From Microbacterium sp. p3-SID336 (GTDB taxonomy: Bacteria > Actinomycetota > Actinomycetes > Actinomycetales > Microbacteriaceae), in NCBI RefSeq assembly GCF_025143365.1, contig NZ_JALXPE010000016.1:3368-67367 (forward strand): 64,000 bases of DNA, in the 5' to 3' direction. Made by a program: the position numbers and the translations under genes. The notes beneath the pieces are model-generated. The model had not been told where the DNA came from, searched no databases, and saw nothing but the letters and a program-made list of their open reading frames with translations. This document shows positions 1 through 7,233 of this stretch, piece after piece (the first letter of the stretch is position 1; every line of letters begins with the position of its first letter).

Positions 1-424
1 CTTCGAGCGCTTCACGGTAGCCCTCGGGAAGGGTGGAGACCTCTTGGCCGAGATTGCCGACCAGGCAACCTCGTTCGAAGTCATGTCGCACCATGCCGGC
101 CTTGGCGTCGTTCACAAACCGCGCCAGGCGTTCCAGCGGAGATGGGCCCTCTTCGAGCAGCCATCGGTCGAGCTTGCGGGCGAAGTAGCCCGCATACCGG
201 TGCAGCACCTCGAACCCGAACGCGTCCTTGCTGTCGAAGTAGTGGTAGAAGGAGCCCTTCGGCACGCCGACGCGCTTCAGGACCGTGTCGATGCCGGTCG
301 CGCTGATGCCCTGCATCGTCAGCACCGCCATGCCGCAACGCAGCAGCGCCTCGCGCGTGTCCCCGTGCTCGCGAGGGATCTTCGGGGGGCGTCCCCGGCG
401 GGGTCGAGCTGCGATGTCGGTCAT
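1..424 (-). CDS. TetR/AcrR family repressor, C-terminus cut by window edge
   Basis: The frame opens at an ATG at 424 on the minus strand and runs off the left edge with no stop, giving about 141 residues. After a basic N-terminal tail (RPRRGRPPK) comes a typical TetR helix-turn-helix, with GISATGIDTVLKRVGVPKG as turn and recognition region followed by SFYHYFDSKDAF, which is the family signature. The truncated remainder is the ligand-binding helical domain, so the inducer cannot be judged. A TAAATT -10 box lies 7 nt upstream of the ATG and overlaps a palindrome, so leaderless transcription and autorepression are likely. Family assignment is secure; function is not. Confidence 0.85.
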   Translation of the reverse strand, partial: MTDIAARPRRGRPPKIPREHGDTREALLRCGMAVLTMQGISATGIDTVLKRVGVPKGSFYHYFDSKDAFGFEVLHRYAGYFARKLDRWLLEEGPSPLERLARFVNDAKAGMVRHDFERGCLVGNLGQEVSTLPEGYREALE

Positions 425-433
425 GACAGCGAA

Positions 434-454
434 TTTAGACCGACCGTCTCTAAA
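434..454. promoter_or_regulatory. TetR operator overlapping the -10 box of the adjacent tetR
   Basis: The site reads TTTAGA, a 9-bp spacer, then TCTAAA, with an inner pair AGAC-N5-GTCT. The minus-strand -10 box TAAATT (432-437) overlaps its left arm. It resembles the TAGACC...GGTCTA operators known for NemR-type TetR proteins. Binding by the neighbouring repressor is inferred from position and symmetry. Confidence 0.6.
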
Positions 455-529
455 TATCTACGAGTGAGCGCAGAGCATGCAGAGATCGGCTAATCGGGGC
501 AGGGATCGGCCACTGGCTGGCGGGGCGCG

Positions 530-1147
530 TCAGGTGGGATCGCTGCCGATGGCCGCCATGGCGTGATCGAGGACGGCTGCGAGTGGCAGGGCTCCGTCTC
601 CTTGAGCCCACGCGGCGATCGCGGCGTCGAGATATCCGAACGTCGCGGCGATCAAAGCCCCCGGGCGGGGGTCGCGGGGGTCGTCCGACTGGTTGCCCAG
701 TCGGCGTGAGACCTCGGGGCCGAGCGTGTCGCGCCAACTCGCGACCTTTGTCGCGTGGTGCACGGCGAGAGCCTGCGTGCCGGTGAGCATCTGTGCGACG
801 CGCATCGCGCGGTCGGGGTCCGTGCTGTAGATCGCGAGCAGTGGATCGAGCGAACGGCGCAGTGCGGTCCACGGCGTCTCAACCTCGGGGCGCTTCTCCA
901 GTGCCTCGCGCATCTCCTCGCCGAAGCCGATTACTCGCCTGAGCAGTGCCTGTTCCTTCGTCGGGAAGTAGCGGAAGAACGAGCTGCGGGAGACTCCTGC
1001 AGCAATGCAGATGTCGTCAACTGTCGTGCTCTCGTATCCGCGGTCCGCGAAGAGCTCGAAGGCTGTCTCCGCGACATGGTTCGCCACCGCGCTTCGCGCA
1101 AGAGCCCGAGCGGTCGGTCGAACAGGTGGGCGAGGATCCTCAAGCAT
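530..1147 (-). CDS. TetR/AcrR family transcriptional regulator
   Basis: A 205-residue TetR-type repressor. The N-terminal HTH is clear: AFELFADRGYESTTVDDIC, then AAGVSRSSFFRYFPTKEQAL. The C-terminal half is an alpha-helical ligand domain with no recognisable inducer signature. I chose the ATG at 1147 rather than 1156 because a TAGCAT -10 box (1155-1160) sits 7 nt upstream of it, the leaderless spacing seen at many other genes here. It is divergent from the SDR gene at 1229, and the shared spacer has two inverted repeats, so it probably controls that gene and itself. Confidence 0.88.
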   Translation of the reverse strand: MLEDPRPPVRPTARALARSAVANHVAETAFELFADRGYESTTVDDICIAAGVSRSSFFRYFPTKEQALLRRVIGFGEEMREALEKRPEVETPWTALRRSLDPLLAIYSTDPDRAMRVAQMLTGTQALAVHHATKVASWRDTLGPEVSRRLGNQSDDPRDPRPGALIAATFGYLDAAIAAWAQGDGALPLAAVLDHAMAAIGSDPT

Positions 1148-1180
1148 GCCACTCATGCTACTGTCATCCCGAAACTGAAA

Positions 1181-1210
1181 CTACAGTGTCATGTAGGGGA
1201 CTACAGTCCC
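1181..1210. promoter_or_regulatory. Two adjacent inverted repeats between tetR and the SDR gene
   Basis: The first is CTACA-N6-TGTAG (1181-1196). The second is GGGACT-AC-AGTCCC (1197-1210), a perfect 6-bp-arm palindrome. Both contain CTACAGT, so this sequence is also repeated directly. The position in a divergent tetR/SDR spacer fits repressor binding sites. Confidence 0.5.
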
Positions 1211-1228
1211 GGGAAGGCGGGCTGCAGG

Positions 1229-2062
1229 ATGCCCACACGAAAAGTCATCGTCATCACGGGAGCCAGTGACGGCATCGGCGCGGCAGCGGCCCGCGCCCTC
1301 TCCGCACGGGGCCATCGGATCGTTCTCGTGGGACGCAGCCGCGAGAAGACGCAGCGGATTGCGCAAGAGCTCGAGCAGGAGTTCCACGTGGCAGACTTCG
1401 CAGAACTCGAGCAGGTGCGCGCGCTTGCGCACCTGCTCCTCGAACGTCACCCGCGCATCGATGTCCTGGCCAACAACGCCGGTGGCGTGTTCGGCAGGAA
1501 CCGGCAACTGACCATCGACGGGCATGAAGTTACCTTCCAGGTGAACTATCTCGCACCATTCCTTTTGACGAGCCTGCTCATGGAGAGGCTGATCGAATCC
1601 CGCGCTTCGGTCATCAACACCTCGAGCGTCGCGAACCGCGCTTATGGGCGCATCGACCTCGCGAACCTGAACGGTCAGAAGCGGTACAGCCCCGTTACCG
1701 CGTACGGCAACGCAAAGCTCGCGCAGATCCTGTTCACCAGGGAACTGCACCACCGCTACGCAGACCGCGGCCTGGCCAGTGCCGCGTTCCACCCAGGCAA
1801 CATCGCGACCAGTTTCTCCACCGAGGCCGGCGCCGGCCTCCGTCTCGTCTACCAGACCTGGATCGGACGGCGCATCCTCCAGACCCCGGACAAAGGCGCC
1901 GACACGCTCGTCTGGCTCGCAGACGCTGAAGCCGGAACCGACTACCCATCCGGCGAGTACTTCGTACGGCGTCGCGTCCGCCGAGCCAACCGCCAGGCCT
2001 ACGACGAGACACTCGCGCGCGACCTCTGGGCGGCGAGCGAGCGCCTCCTTCACTCCCGATAG
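1229..2062 (+). CDS. Short-chain dehydrogenase/reductase (SDR)
   Basis: A 277-residue classical SDR. The N-terminal Rossmann fold carries the TGASDGIG cofactor motif at about residues 9-16, followed by NNAGG (NNAG motif), the N-S-S strand (INTSS) and the catalytic Y-x-x-x-K as YGNAK. An Arg in LVGRSREK after the second strand suggests NADP(H). The layout resembles the retinol dehydrogenase/WW-oxidoreductase-like group, but the substrate is unknown. The frame is open much further upstream; I chose the ATG at 1229 because the Rossmann strand starts there and earlier sequence is antisense to the divergent tetR. Confidence 0.85.
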   Translation: MPTRKVIVITGASDGIGAAAARALSARGHRIVLVGRSREKTQRIAQELEQEFHVADFAELEQVRALAHLLLERHPRIDVLANNAGGVFGRNRQLTIDGHEVTFQVNYLAPFLLTSLLMERLIESRASVINTSSVANRAYGRIDLANLNGQKRYSPVTAYGNAKLAQILFTRELHHRYADRGLASAAFHPGNIATSFSTEAGAGLRLVYQTWIGRRILQTPDKGADTLVWLADAEAGTDYPSGEYFVRRRVRRANRQAYDETLARDLWAASERLLHSR

Positions 2063-2093
2063 AGGAGGGGTGCAGGAGAGCGCGGCCTCACGT

Positions 2094-2129
2094 CAGAGGG
2101 AGCTGATCGATCACCCGGCGGCCCCTCTG
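2094..2129. terminator. Possible terminator stem between convergent SDR and argS
   Basis: CAGAGGG (2094-2100) pairs with CCCTCTG (2123-2129) across a 22-nt loop. There is no U-tract. It lies in the 91-bp gap between the two convergent stop codons, so it could serve either gene. The support is weak. Confidence 0.3.
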
Positions 2130-2153
2130 GGCGGGCATCTTCCGCGCAAGCAC

Positions 2154-3830
2154 TCAGGTAGTCGGCCACATCCGCTCGGGCGCCGAAACACCCAGCAGGC
2201 CGAGGCCGTTGCGCAGCACCTGTCCGGTGGCGTCGTTCAGCCACAGACGCGTGCGGTGCACGCTCTCGATCGGGTCATCGCCGAGCGGAGTGATGCGGCA
2301 GTTGTCGTACCAGCGGTGGTACAGGCCGGCGAGCTCCTCCAGGTAGCGGGCAACGCGGTGCGGCTCGCGCACCTCGGCGGCGAACGCCACGACGCGCGGG
2401 AACTCCTGCAGAGCGCCGAGCAGCGCCGACTCGGTCTCGTGCGTGAGCAGCTCGGGGGCGAACTTGGAGCGGTCGACGCCCGCGTCGGCGGCGTTGCGGG
2501 CCACGTTGTGCGTGCGGGCGTGCGCGTACTGCACGTAGAACACGGGGTTGTCGTTCGTGCGCTTGCGCAGCAGGTCGGGGTCGAGCGACAGCGGCGAGTC
2601 GGCCGGGTAGCGCGCGAGCGAGTAGCGCAGCGCGTCGGTGCCGAGCCACTCGCGCAGGTCATCGAGCTCGATGATGTTGCCCGCGCGCTTCGAGAGCTTG
2701 GCACCGCCGATCGAGACGAGCTGGCCGATCAGGATCTCGACGTCCTTCTCGGGGTCCTCGCCCACCGCACCCGCGAGCGCCTTGAGGCGGTGCACATAGC
2801 CGTGGTGATCGGCGCCGAGCAGGTAGATCTTGTGCGCGAACCCCCGGTCGCCCTTGTTCAGGTAGTACGCGGCGTCGGCGGCGAAGTAGGTGTACTCGCC
2901 GCTGGAGCGGCGGATGACGCGATCCTTGTCGTCGCCGAAGTCCGTCGTGCGCACCCACACCGCGCCGTCCCGGTCGAAGACGTAGCCCTGCGCGCGCAGC
3001 CGGTCCACGGCGCGGTCGACGAGGCCCGGCCCTCCCGCCTCGCCCGCGGCATGCAGCACGCGCTCCGAGAACCACACGTCGAAGTGCACGTTGAATTTCG
3101 CGAGCGAGCCTTCGATCTCCGTCAGCTGCAGCGCGTACGCGTCATCGCGCGCGGCGACGAGCTGCTCGTCGGCCGGCAGGCTCAGGATGTCCGGACGCGC
3201 CTCGAGCACGCGACGACCGAGCTCCGTCACGTACTCGCCCGGGTAACCGCCCTCGGGCGTGGACTCGCCCTTTATCGCGGCCAGCACGGAGGCGCCGAAG
3301 CGGTCCATCTGCACGCCGGCATCGTTGATGTAGAACTCGCGCGCCAGCGTCGCGCCCGAGAACTGCAGCACCCGGCCGATGCTGTCGCCCAGCGCGGCCC
3401 AGCGGGTGTGGCCGATGTGCAGCGGGCCCGTGGGGTTCGCGCTCACGAACTCGAGGTTGATCGTGTTGCCGATCTGCGTGTCGTTGCGGCCGTAGTCGAC
3501 GCCCGCCTCGACGATCGTCTTCGCGAGAGCGCCCGCGGCTCCCGCCTCGACGCGGATGTTGATGAAGCCAGGTCCCGCCACCTGGACCGACGCGATGCCG
3601 TCGGCCGAGGCGAGCTCCTCGGCGATCTCCCGCGCCAGCTCGTACGGGTCCGCACCGAGACGCTTGGCGATCTTCATGGCGATGCTGCTGGCCCAGTCAC
3701 CATGATCGCGGTTCCGTGGACGTTCCAGCACAATGTCGGTGGCGCTGAGAACGAGCGCTTTCTCCGGGCATCGCCGCGCGGCGATCGGCGCGACGACGGC
3801 GAGGAGAGCGGCGGCGAGACCCTTTGTCAC
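2154..3830 (-). CDS. argS: Arginyl-tRNA synthetase (ArgS)
   Basis: A class I synthetase that charges tRNA-Arg in the cytoplasm. The 558-residue product has the Arg_tRNA_synt_N fold first (ERPRNRDHGDWASSIAMK), then the HIGH motif in PTGPLHIGHTRWA at about 138-141, the KMSKS equivalent KLSKR near 378, and the DALR anticodon-binding domain at the C-terminus (DALRYSLARYPADSP). I chose the GTG at 3830 because it overlaps the upstream stop in a GTGA arrangement; a GTG at 3842 would only add four residues. The gene is full length. The usual actinobacterial partner lysA is not downstream; a convergent SDR is there instead, so this could be an extra copy. Confidence 0.95.
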   Translation of the reverse strand: MTKGLAAALLAVVAPIAARRCPEKALVLSATDIVLERPRNRDHGDWASSIAMKIAKRLGADPYELAREIAEELASADGIASVQVAGPGFINIRVEAGAAGALAKTIVEAGVDYGRNDTQIGNTINLEFVSANPTGPLHIGHTRWAALGDSIGRVLQFSGATLAREFYINDAGVQMDRFGASVLAAIKGESTPEGGYPGEYVTELGRRVLEARPDILSLPADEQLVAARDDAYALQLTEIEGSLAKFNVHFDVWFSERVLHAAGEAGGPGLVDRAVDRLRAQGYVFDRDGAVWVRTTDFGDDKDRVIRRSSGEYTYFAADAAYYLNKGDRGFAHKIYLLGADHHGYVHRLKALAGAVGEDPEKDVEILIGQLVSIGGAKLSKRAGNIIELDDLREWLGTDALRYSLARYPADSPLSLDPDLLRKRTNDNPVFYVQYAHARTHNVARNAADAGVDRSKFAPELLTHETESALLGALQEFPRVVAFAAEVREPHRVARYLEELAGLYHRWYDNCRITPLGDDPIESVHRTRLWLNDATGQVLRNGLGLLGVSAPERMWPTT

Positions 3831-4216
3831 CCCGGGGACCACCCGCGTAGGAATGCGAGAACCTTTGCGTCAGGCATCTCACAGGCCCGGAGGCAGTCAG
3901 CGTCCTGAGTCCGGTACACATTGGCGCTGACTAGATCATTTCCCCCTAGTTCCTCGGCGTAGATGCTGACGCTTCGTCCGCCTGCGTGCTCCGTTCGAGC
4001 TAGTCCGTAGGGACGTCCGTTGTAGACAACACGGGTCCAGCCTATTGGCACCCGGTCGAGCAGCGTGGAAAGGGGCTCACTGCAACGCTCGCCGCGCTGT
4101 GGTCGAGTGAGAGCATCCGTGTTGCTTCGCTCGCTGGGGCTTCGCCTGCTTTGCGAATTCAGATTCCCGGTTACGTGGCCCGGGCTAGTCACGTTCAATG
4201 TGTCCACCGTCCTCAC
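3827..4216 (-). CDS. Small conserved protein coupled to argS, start uncertain
   Basis: The C-terminal 80 residues (DRVPIGW, YGLARTEHAGGRSVSIYAEEL, then CEMPDAKVLAFLRGW) look like a compact conserved actinobacterial protein, often labelled loosely as peptide methionine sulfoxide reductase without proof. The first ~50 residues (Ser/Thr/Arg-rich) do not look conserved, and no good start lies just before the conserved part, so the 5' end may be rearranged or the true start may be a rare codon. Its TGA overlaps the argS GTG by 4 bases, so the two are probably co-translated. A role linked to argS is inference only. Confidence 0.55.
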   Translation of the reverse strand: MRTVDTLNVTSPGHVTGNLNSQSRRSPSERSNTDALTRPQRGERCSEPLSTLLDRVPIGWTRVVYNGRPYGLARTEHAGGRSVSIYAEELGGNDLVSANVYRTQDADCLRACEMPDAKVLAFLRGWSPG

Positions 4217-4399
4217 GGCCTCGCCGGACAGCGTAGGGCCGCCCTGTAGACCACCCTAGACGCAGACTGGACCCCAAAGACCAAAAGTTGCGTATGTCGC
4301 GTCTGACCTCCCGCACATCAGCGAACTCGACGCGCCCGCCGGATCGACTGGCCCTCCGCTGCGCAGTGCACAAGGCGTCGGTCTCCGACGCGGTGCCGC

Positions 4400-4834
4400 T
4401 CAGATGCTCTGACGAGTCACCACAGGTTCGCTCTGCTGCGGTCGCCCGATGACGGGGCGGGGCGTGCCCAACTCTCGTACCCGCTCGCCGACGGCCTGCG
4501 CCACCTTCCTTGTACCGGCTACCGTGGCGTCCCGCACAGCCCGGTGCAGTCTCTCCTGCCCGTGACTGATCGCGTCCGCGGCACGTTGGCTGCTGTGTCG
4601 CATCAGTTCCGATGCGGGCATCCACGTCAGCCGCGAACGATCCTTCACCTGAGCGGCGATGCGCTCCCGACGCGCCGCCAACGCCGGGTCCGACAAGCGA
4701 GCCAGCGCGTCCGAATCCCTTTGCGCCGTCTCCACATGCTCCGGCCCGGCCGTTCGTTCAGACGCCACAGTCACTACTGAATCCCTGCCATCCTGCTTCA
4801 GCGGGATGTACCGCTCGTCGTCAGCCGTGTTCAT
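4400..4834 (-). CDS. Hypothetical island protein
   Basis: A 144-residue, charged, probably soluble protein that I do not recognise. It is predicted to be largely helical, with many Arg/Glu/Ala residues, and has no signal peptide or membrane segment. I chose the ATG at 4834 because it overlaps the stop of the DUF2637 gene as ATGA. It is the last gene of a three-gene leftward operon with DUF2637 and ArdC, so a role in transfer or establishment of the element is possible but unproven. Confidence 0.6.
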   Translation of the reverse strand: MNTADDERYIPLKQDGRDSVVTVASERTAGPEHVETAQRDSDALARLSDPALAARRERIAAQVKDRSRLTWMPASELMRHSSQRAADAISHGQERLHRAVRDATVAGTRKVAQAVGERVRELGTPRPVIGRPQQSEPVVTRQSI

Positions 4835-5583
4835 GATTCCTCCTCTTTCTCCACTGCGGTCTCGGACCGCTTCTCGACTGATTTCAGCCACCGTCCGACG
4901 GTCGTCGGATGGACACCGAGCTCGAACGCGATCTGTCGGTTCGACAGACCCCGCTTGCTCAATCGGATCGCCTCTTCAGGCCCGCCCATATCCGCGGGCG
5001 CCCGGCTCGGCGTAGATGATGCCGCGTGCGTGTCTTCCGCTGTGACTGCTGTGCTCACTGTTCCGGACGCCAACGCTCGAACCGGCGTACGCTCCAACCT
5101 CCCTTCCTGCATCAGGGTCGTGGCCGGGACGACATCGGCATCCTCACCGACGGTCGGCACGGCGCGGCGGTAGCGGCCCAGCTCCACGGTCAAGTGCGTG
5201 GCCGCAAGCAGTACGATCGGTGGCACCGATGCCACGAGTGCCGCCACTATGCCGGGCACGGTGTCGTCAGCGGCGACCAGTGCGTGCGTGATGTTCGCCG
5301 TGATCGACACCAGCGCTGCCCCGGCCAACAGCAGCCATGGATACCGGGTCGCCGCCCGCCCATACGGTGACAAGGCGACCACCGACATCGTCGCGATGAC
5401 GATTACCCCGTCCACGATCAACGGCCATACCCACGCGAGCCCCACCGCGGTGCCCGCGCGGGACGCGAGGTCCGCGAGCGCGGTGAACGATAGCCAGAAC
5501 GCGCCGACTCCCAGCAGCACCGTGCCGATGATCGAGGCACCGACGACCCAGGCACCCATCCGACGCTGCGGCATACCCGTCAC
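4831..5583 (-). CDS. DUF2637 membrane protein with C-terminal HTH
   Basis: A 250-residue protein. Four hydrophobic segments (about 11-35, 48-70, 80-103, 111-131) match the DUF2637 family, found in actinobacterial plasmids and conjugative elements (SpdA-like spread proteins). The VWPLIVDGVIVIAT stretch is typical. The C-terminus (about 208-243) is a resolvase-like HTH: LSKRGLSNRQIAFELGV then TVGRWLKSVEK. Its ATG overlaps the ardC stop by 4 bases. It probably acts at the membrane during plasmid or ICE spread; the HTH suggests it may also bind DNA. Confidence 0.8.
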   Translation of the reverse strand: MTGMPQRRMGAWVVGASIIGTVLLGVGAFWLSFTALADLASRAGTAVGLAWVWPLIVDGVIVIATMSVVALSPYGRAATRYPWLLLAGAALVSITANITHALVAADDTVPGIVAALVASVPPIVLLAATHLTVELGRYRRAVPTVGEDADVVPATTLMQEGRLERTPVRALASGTVSTAVTAEDTHAASSTPSRAPADMGGPEEAIRLSKRGLSNRQIAFELGVHPTTVGRWLKSVEKRSETAVEKEEES

Positions 5584-6677
5584 AGCGCCGGCACGGAGAC
5601 GTCGACCGTCGCCGTCGTGCGCACCGGAGTCGCCGTACCCAACTCCACCGTCCGGGCCCGCGACGTCTCCCGTTCAGCGTCGGGGCCGGTGCGGTCAAGC
5701 CCGGGCGGGTACCCATCGCCGATGCCCGCATCCGGCAGCTTGTCGAGGATTTCCAGTGCCACGCGACGCACCCGCTCGCCGGTCTCGCGCACCACGTCCA
5801 CCGGTTCCTTGTCCGCCACCGACTGCGCCCACGTCGCGACGTAGGGAATCGTGTAGTCGCTGGTGTCCATGCCGTGCGCCGCGCCGATCATCATCGCCAC
5901 CGACTCCGCTTCTACCTCTCGGATGCCTCGATGATGGGTGACGGCCTCAGCCGGGTCGTGCATGCGGACGTGCCCGAGTTCGTGCGCCAGCGTCTTCACC
6001 CGCGCTGCATCGTCCATGTCCGCGCGAACTGCGACAACCTTCGTGTCGTAGATCGTCACGCCATTCGCTCCCCAGATGGAAGTCGCATCCACCGCGTCCT
6101 GCAACTCGAATCCCTCCGTCGCGACCTGGGCGGCGAGCCCCGCCCACAGCCCGGCCGGCGCCTCTCCTTCGAGCAGCCGCGGCATTGGCCGCTCCGGGAT
6201 CTCCGACCCGCTGGTCTGCGTCACATCCCACACGTAGGCGGGCTTCACGTTGACGATCCTCGAACGCACCACCTCGCCTGCTGCAGGTTTCTCCCGGGCT
6301 TGCAGTCTGCGCCACGACATCGGATCGGAGGGATCTTTCGACGCGAATCGCCCCATCACCGGGGCGTAGATCATGTACCCGGATTGGCCCTTGTCGACCG
6401 ACCGGTCGAGTTGTTTCCACTGGTTGAACCCCGCTACGTACGTCGGCACCGGCGTCGATACTCGTCCCTGTTCGTATGCGTCGGTGTGCTGGGCGTAGAT
6501 CAGCAGTGTGTTCCGAAAACTCCGAGATCTGAACCGGGCCGCGAACTCGATTGCCCTCTTCCAATCCTCACCCGTCGTCAGCCCCGCGACGGCAGTCTCG
6601 AGCTTCTCCGCCATCTCGTCGAGCTTGGCTTCACGCGCCGCCTGCACCTCGGCCGGTGAACGTCTCATTCGGGCCAC
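5580..6677 (-). CDS. ardC: ArdC-like antirestriction protein (ssDNA-binding plus zincin)
   Basis: A 365-residue protein. The N-terminal half (about 20-150) matches the ArdC single-strand DNA-binding domain (RSFRNTLLIYAQ, AGFNQWKQLDRSVDKGQSGY). The C-terminal half is a zinc metallopeptidase-like domain with HELGH at 232-236 and a downstream Glu in EVEAESVAM near 256. Family members enter recipients with plasmid DNA and protect it from restriction. A GTG at 6677 or an ATG at 6668 are both possible starts. It heads the leftward operon and faces the parB-like gene across a 556-bp divergent spacer. Confidence 0.88.
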   Translation of the reverse strand: MARMRRSPAEVQAAREAKLDEMAEKLETAVAGLTTGEDWKRAIEFAARFRSRSFRNTLLIYAQHTDAYEQGRVSTPVPTYVAGFNQWKQLDRSVDKGQSGYMIYAPVMGRFASKDPSDPMSWRRLQAREKPAAGEVVRSRIVNVKPAYVWDVTQTSGSEIPERPMPRLLEGEAPAGLWAGLAAQVATEGFELQDAVDATSIWGANGVTIYDTKVVAVRADMDDAARVKTLAHELGHVRMHDPAEAVTHHRGIREVEAESVAMMIGAAHGMDTSDYTIPYVATWAQSVADKEPVDVVRETGERVRRVALEILDKLPDAGIGDGYPPGLDRTGPDAERETSRARTVELGTATPVRTTATVDVSVPAL

Positions 6678-6992
6678 TCAGACCACCGCCTTCACGTCCG
6701 CACCGACCACGCTCGGATCGGCTATTCGTGAGGACAGGTGCGCGCGTCACACCCCACAAGTCCGTGCTGGAGGTGACCTCGGGAACCTGCTGCTGTCCCG
6801 CGAGTAACCATCCCGGGTGCCCGGCACTCCCGAGCCGCCATCGCCCTCTCGCTACTCTCCGCCGCTCATCCTGTTCGCCGTCGCGTGTCCAGATTCCTCC
6901 CGAGTTGCGGGCTGGCGCTGTCGCCGCTTCTGCACGGAAAGTCAGGCGGTCACCGCTGACGCGGTGGCAGCACTGGTTGGGCAATCCTGCGG

Positions 6993-7164
6993 ATTGCCTT
7001 TCGGCTGCTTGATTGTGCGGGACCATTCCCTTCTGCGCAAGGCACGCAAAAAATCTCCCCGATAGTAGATCTCCTTCCCCTGGCGTGGGGGAGGAGATTT
7101 TTTGACTCTTCGGCCTTGCGCATTCATTCCTGGCCCCTTTTCTCGGCATGTGCCGAAAGGCAAT
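6993..7164. repeat. Large nested inverted repeat centred near 7078
   Basis: Three pairs of arms share almost the same centre: ATTGCCTTTCGGC (6993-7005) with its exact complement at 7152-7164; TGCGCAAGGC (7034-7043) with 7113-7122; and AAAAAATCTCC (7048-7058) with 7093-7103. The intervening sequence is less conserved. The two half-sites look like a duplicated leader placed head to head, or a cruciform used as an origin or transfer site. Confidence 0.75.
7069..7103 (+). terminator. Hairpin plus T-tract, possibly bidirectional
   Basis: ATCTCCTTCCCC (7069-7080) pairs with GGGGGAGGAGAT (7087-7098) with one wobble, followed by TTTTTT. The right strand can instead pair with AAAAAATCTCC at 7048-7058, giving a mutually exclusive stem. 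It lies upstream of the parB-like gene rather than after a gene, so it may attenuate transcription or insulate the divergent units. Confidence 0.6.
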
Positions 7165-7233
7165 GGCAGGGAGGGAACAGCCACACCACCGGGTGTGACG
7201 GCCCTCCGGGATTCAGGAAAGGAACCGAAAGCC

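Larger units (their letters stand above)
6678..7233. other. 556-bp divergent spacer between ardC and the parB-like gene
   Basis: No convincing coding frame is present. The right half is dominated by a nested inverted repeat (6993-7164) with a strong terminator-like hairpin at its centre. The left half (6678-6990) shows no clear structure by eye. Both divergent promoters should lie here; an origin or transfer site is also possible. Confidence 0.6.

Noticed and set aside
3600-3842. argS truncated or replaced at its 5' end by the island
   Set aside because: The N-terminal domain is complete and the GTG at 3830 overlaps the upstream stop as GTGA, so the gene looks intact.
1779-3908. A 709-codon open frame on the plus strand
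   Set aside because: It is antisense to argS, which has complete catalytic motifs; the plus-strand product is Arg/Val/Ala-rich with no fold.
4185-4625. A 146-codon minus-strand frame
   Set aside because: It runs across the 4400-4834 gene in another frame and lacks any conserved feature.
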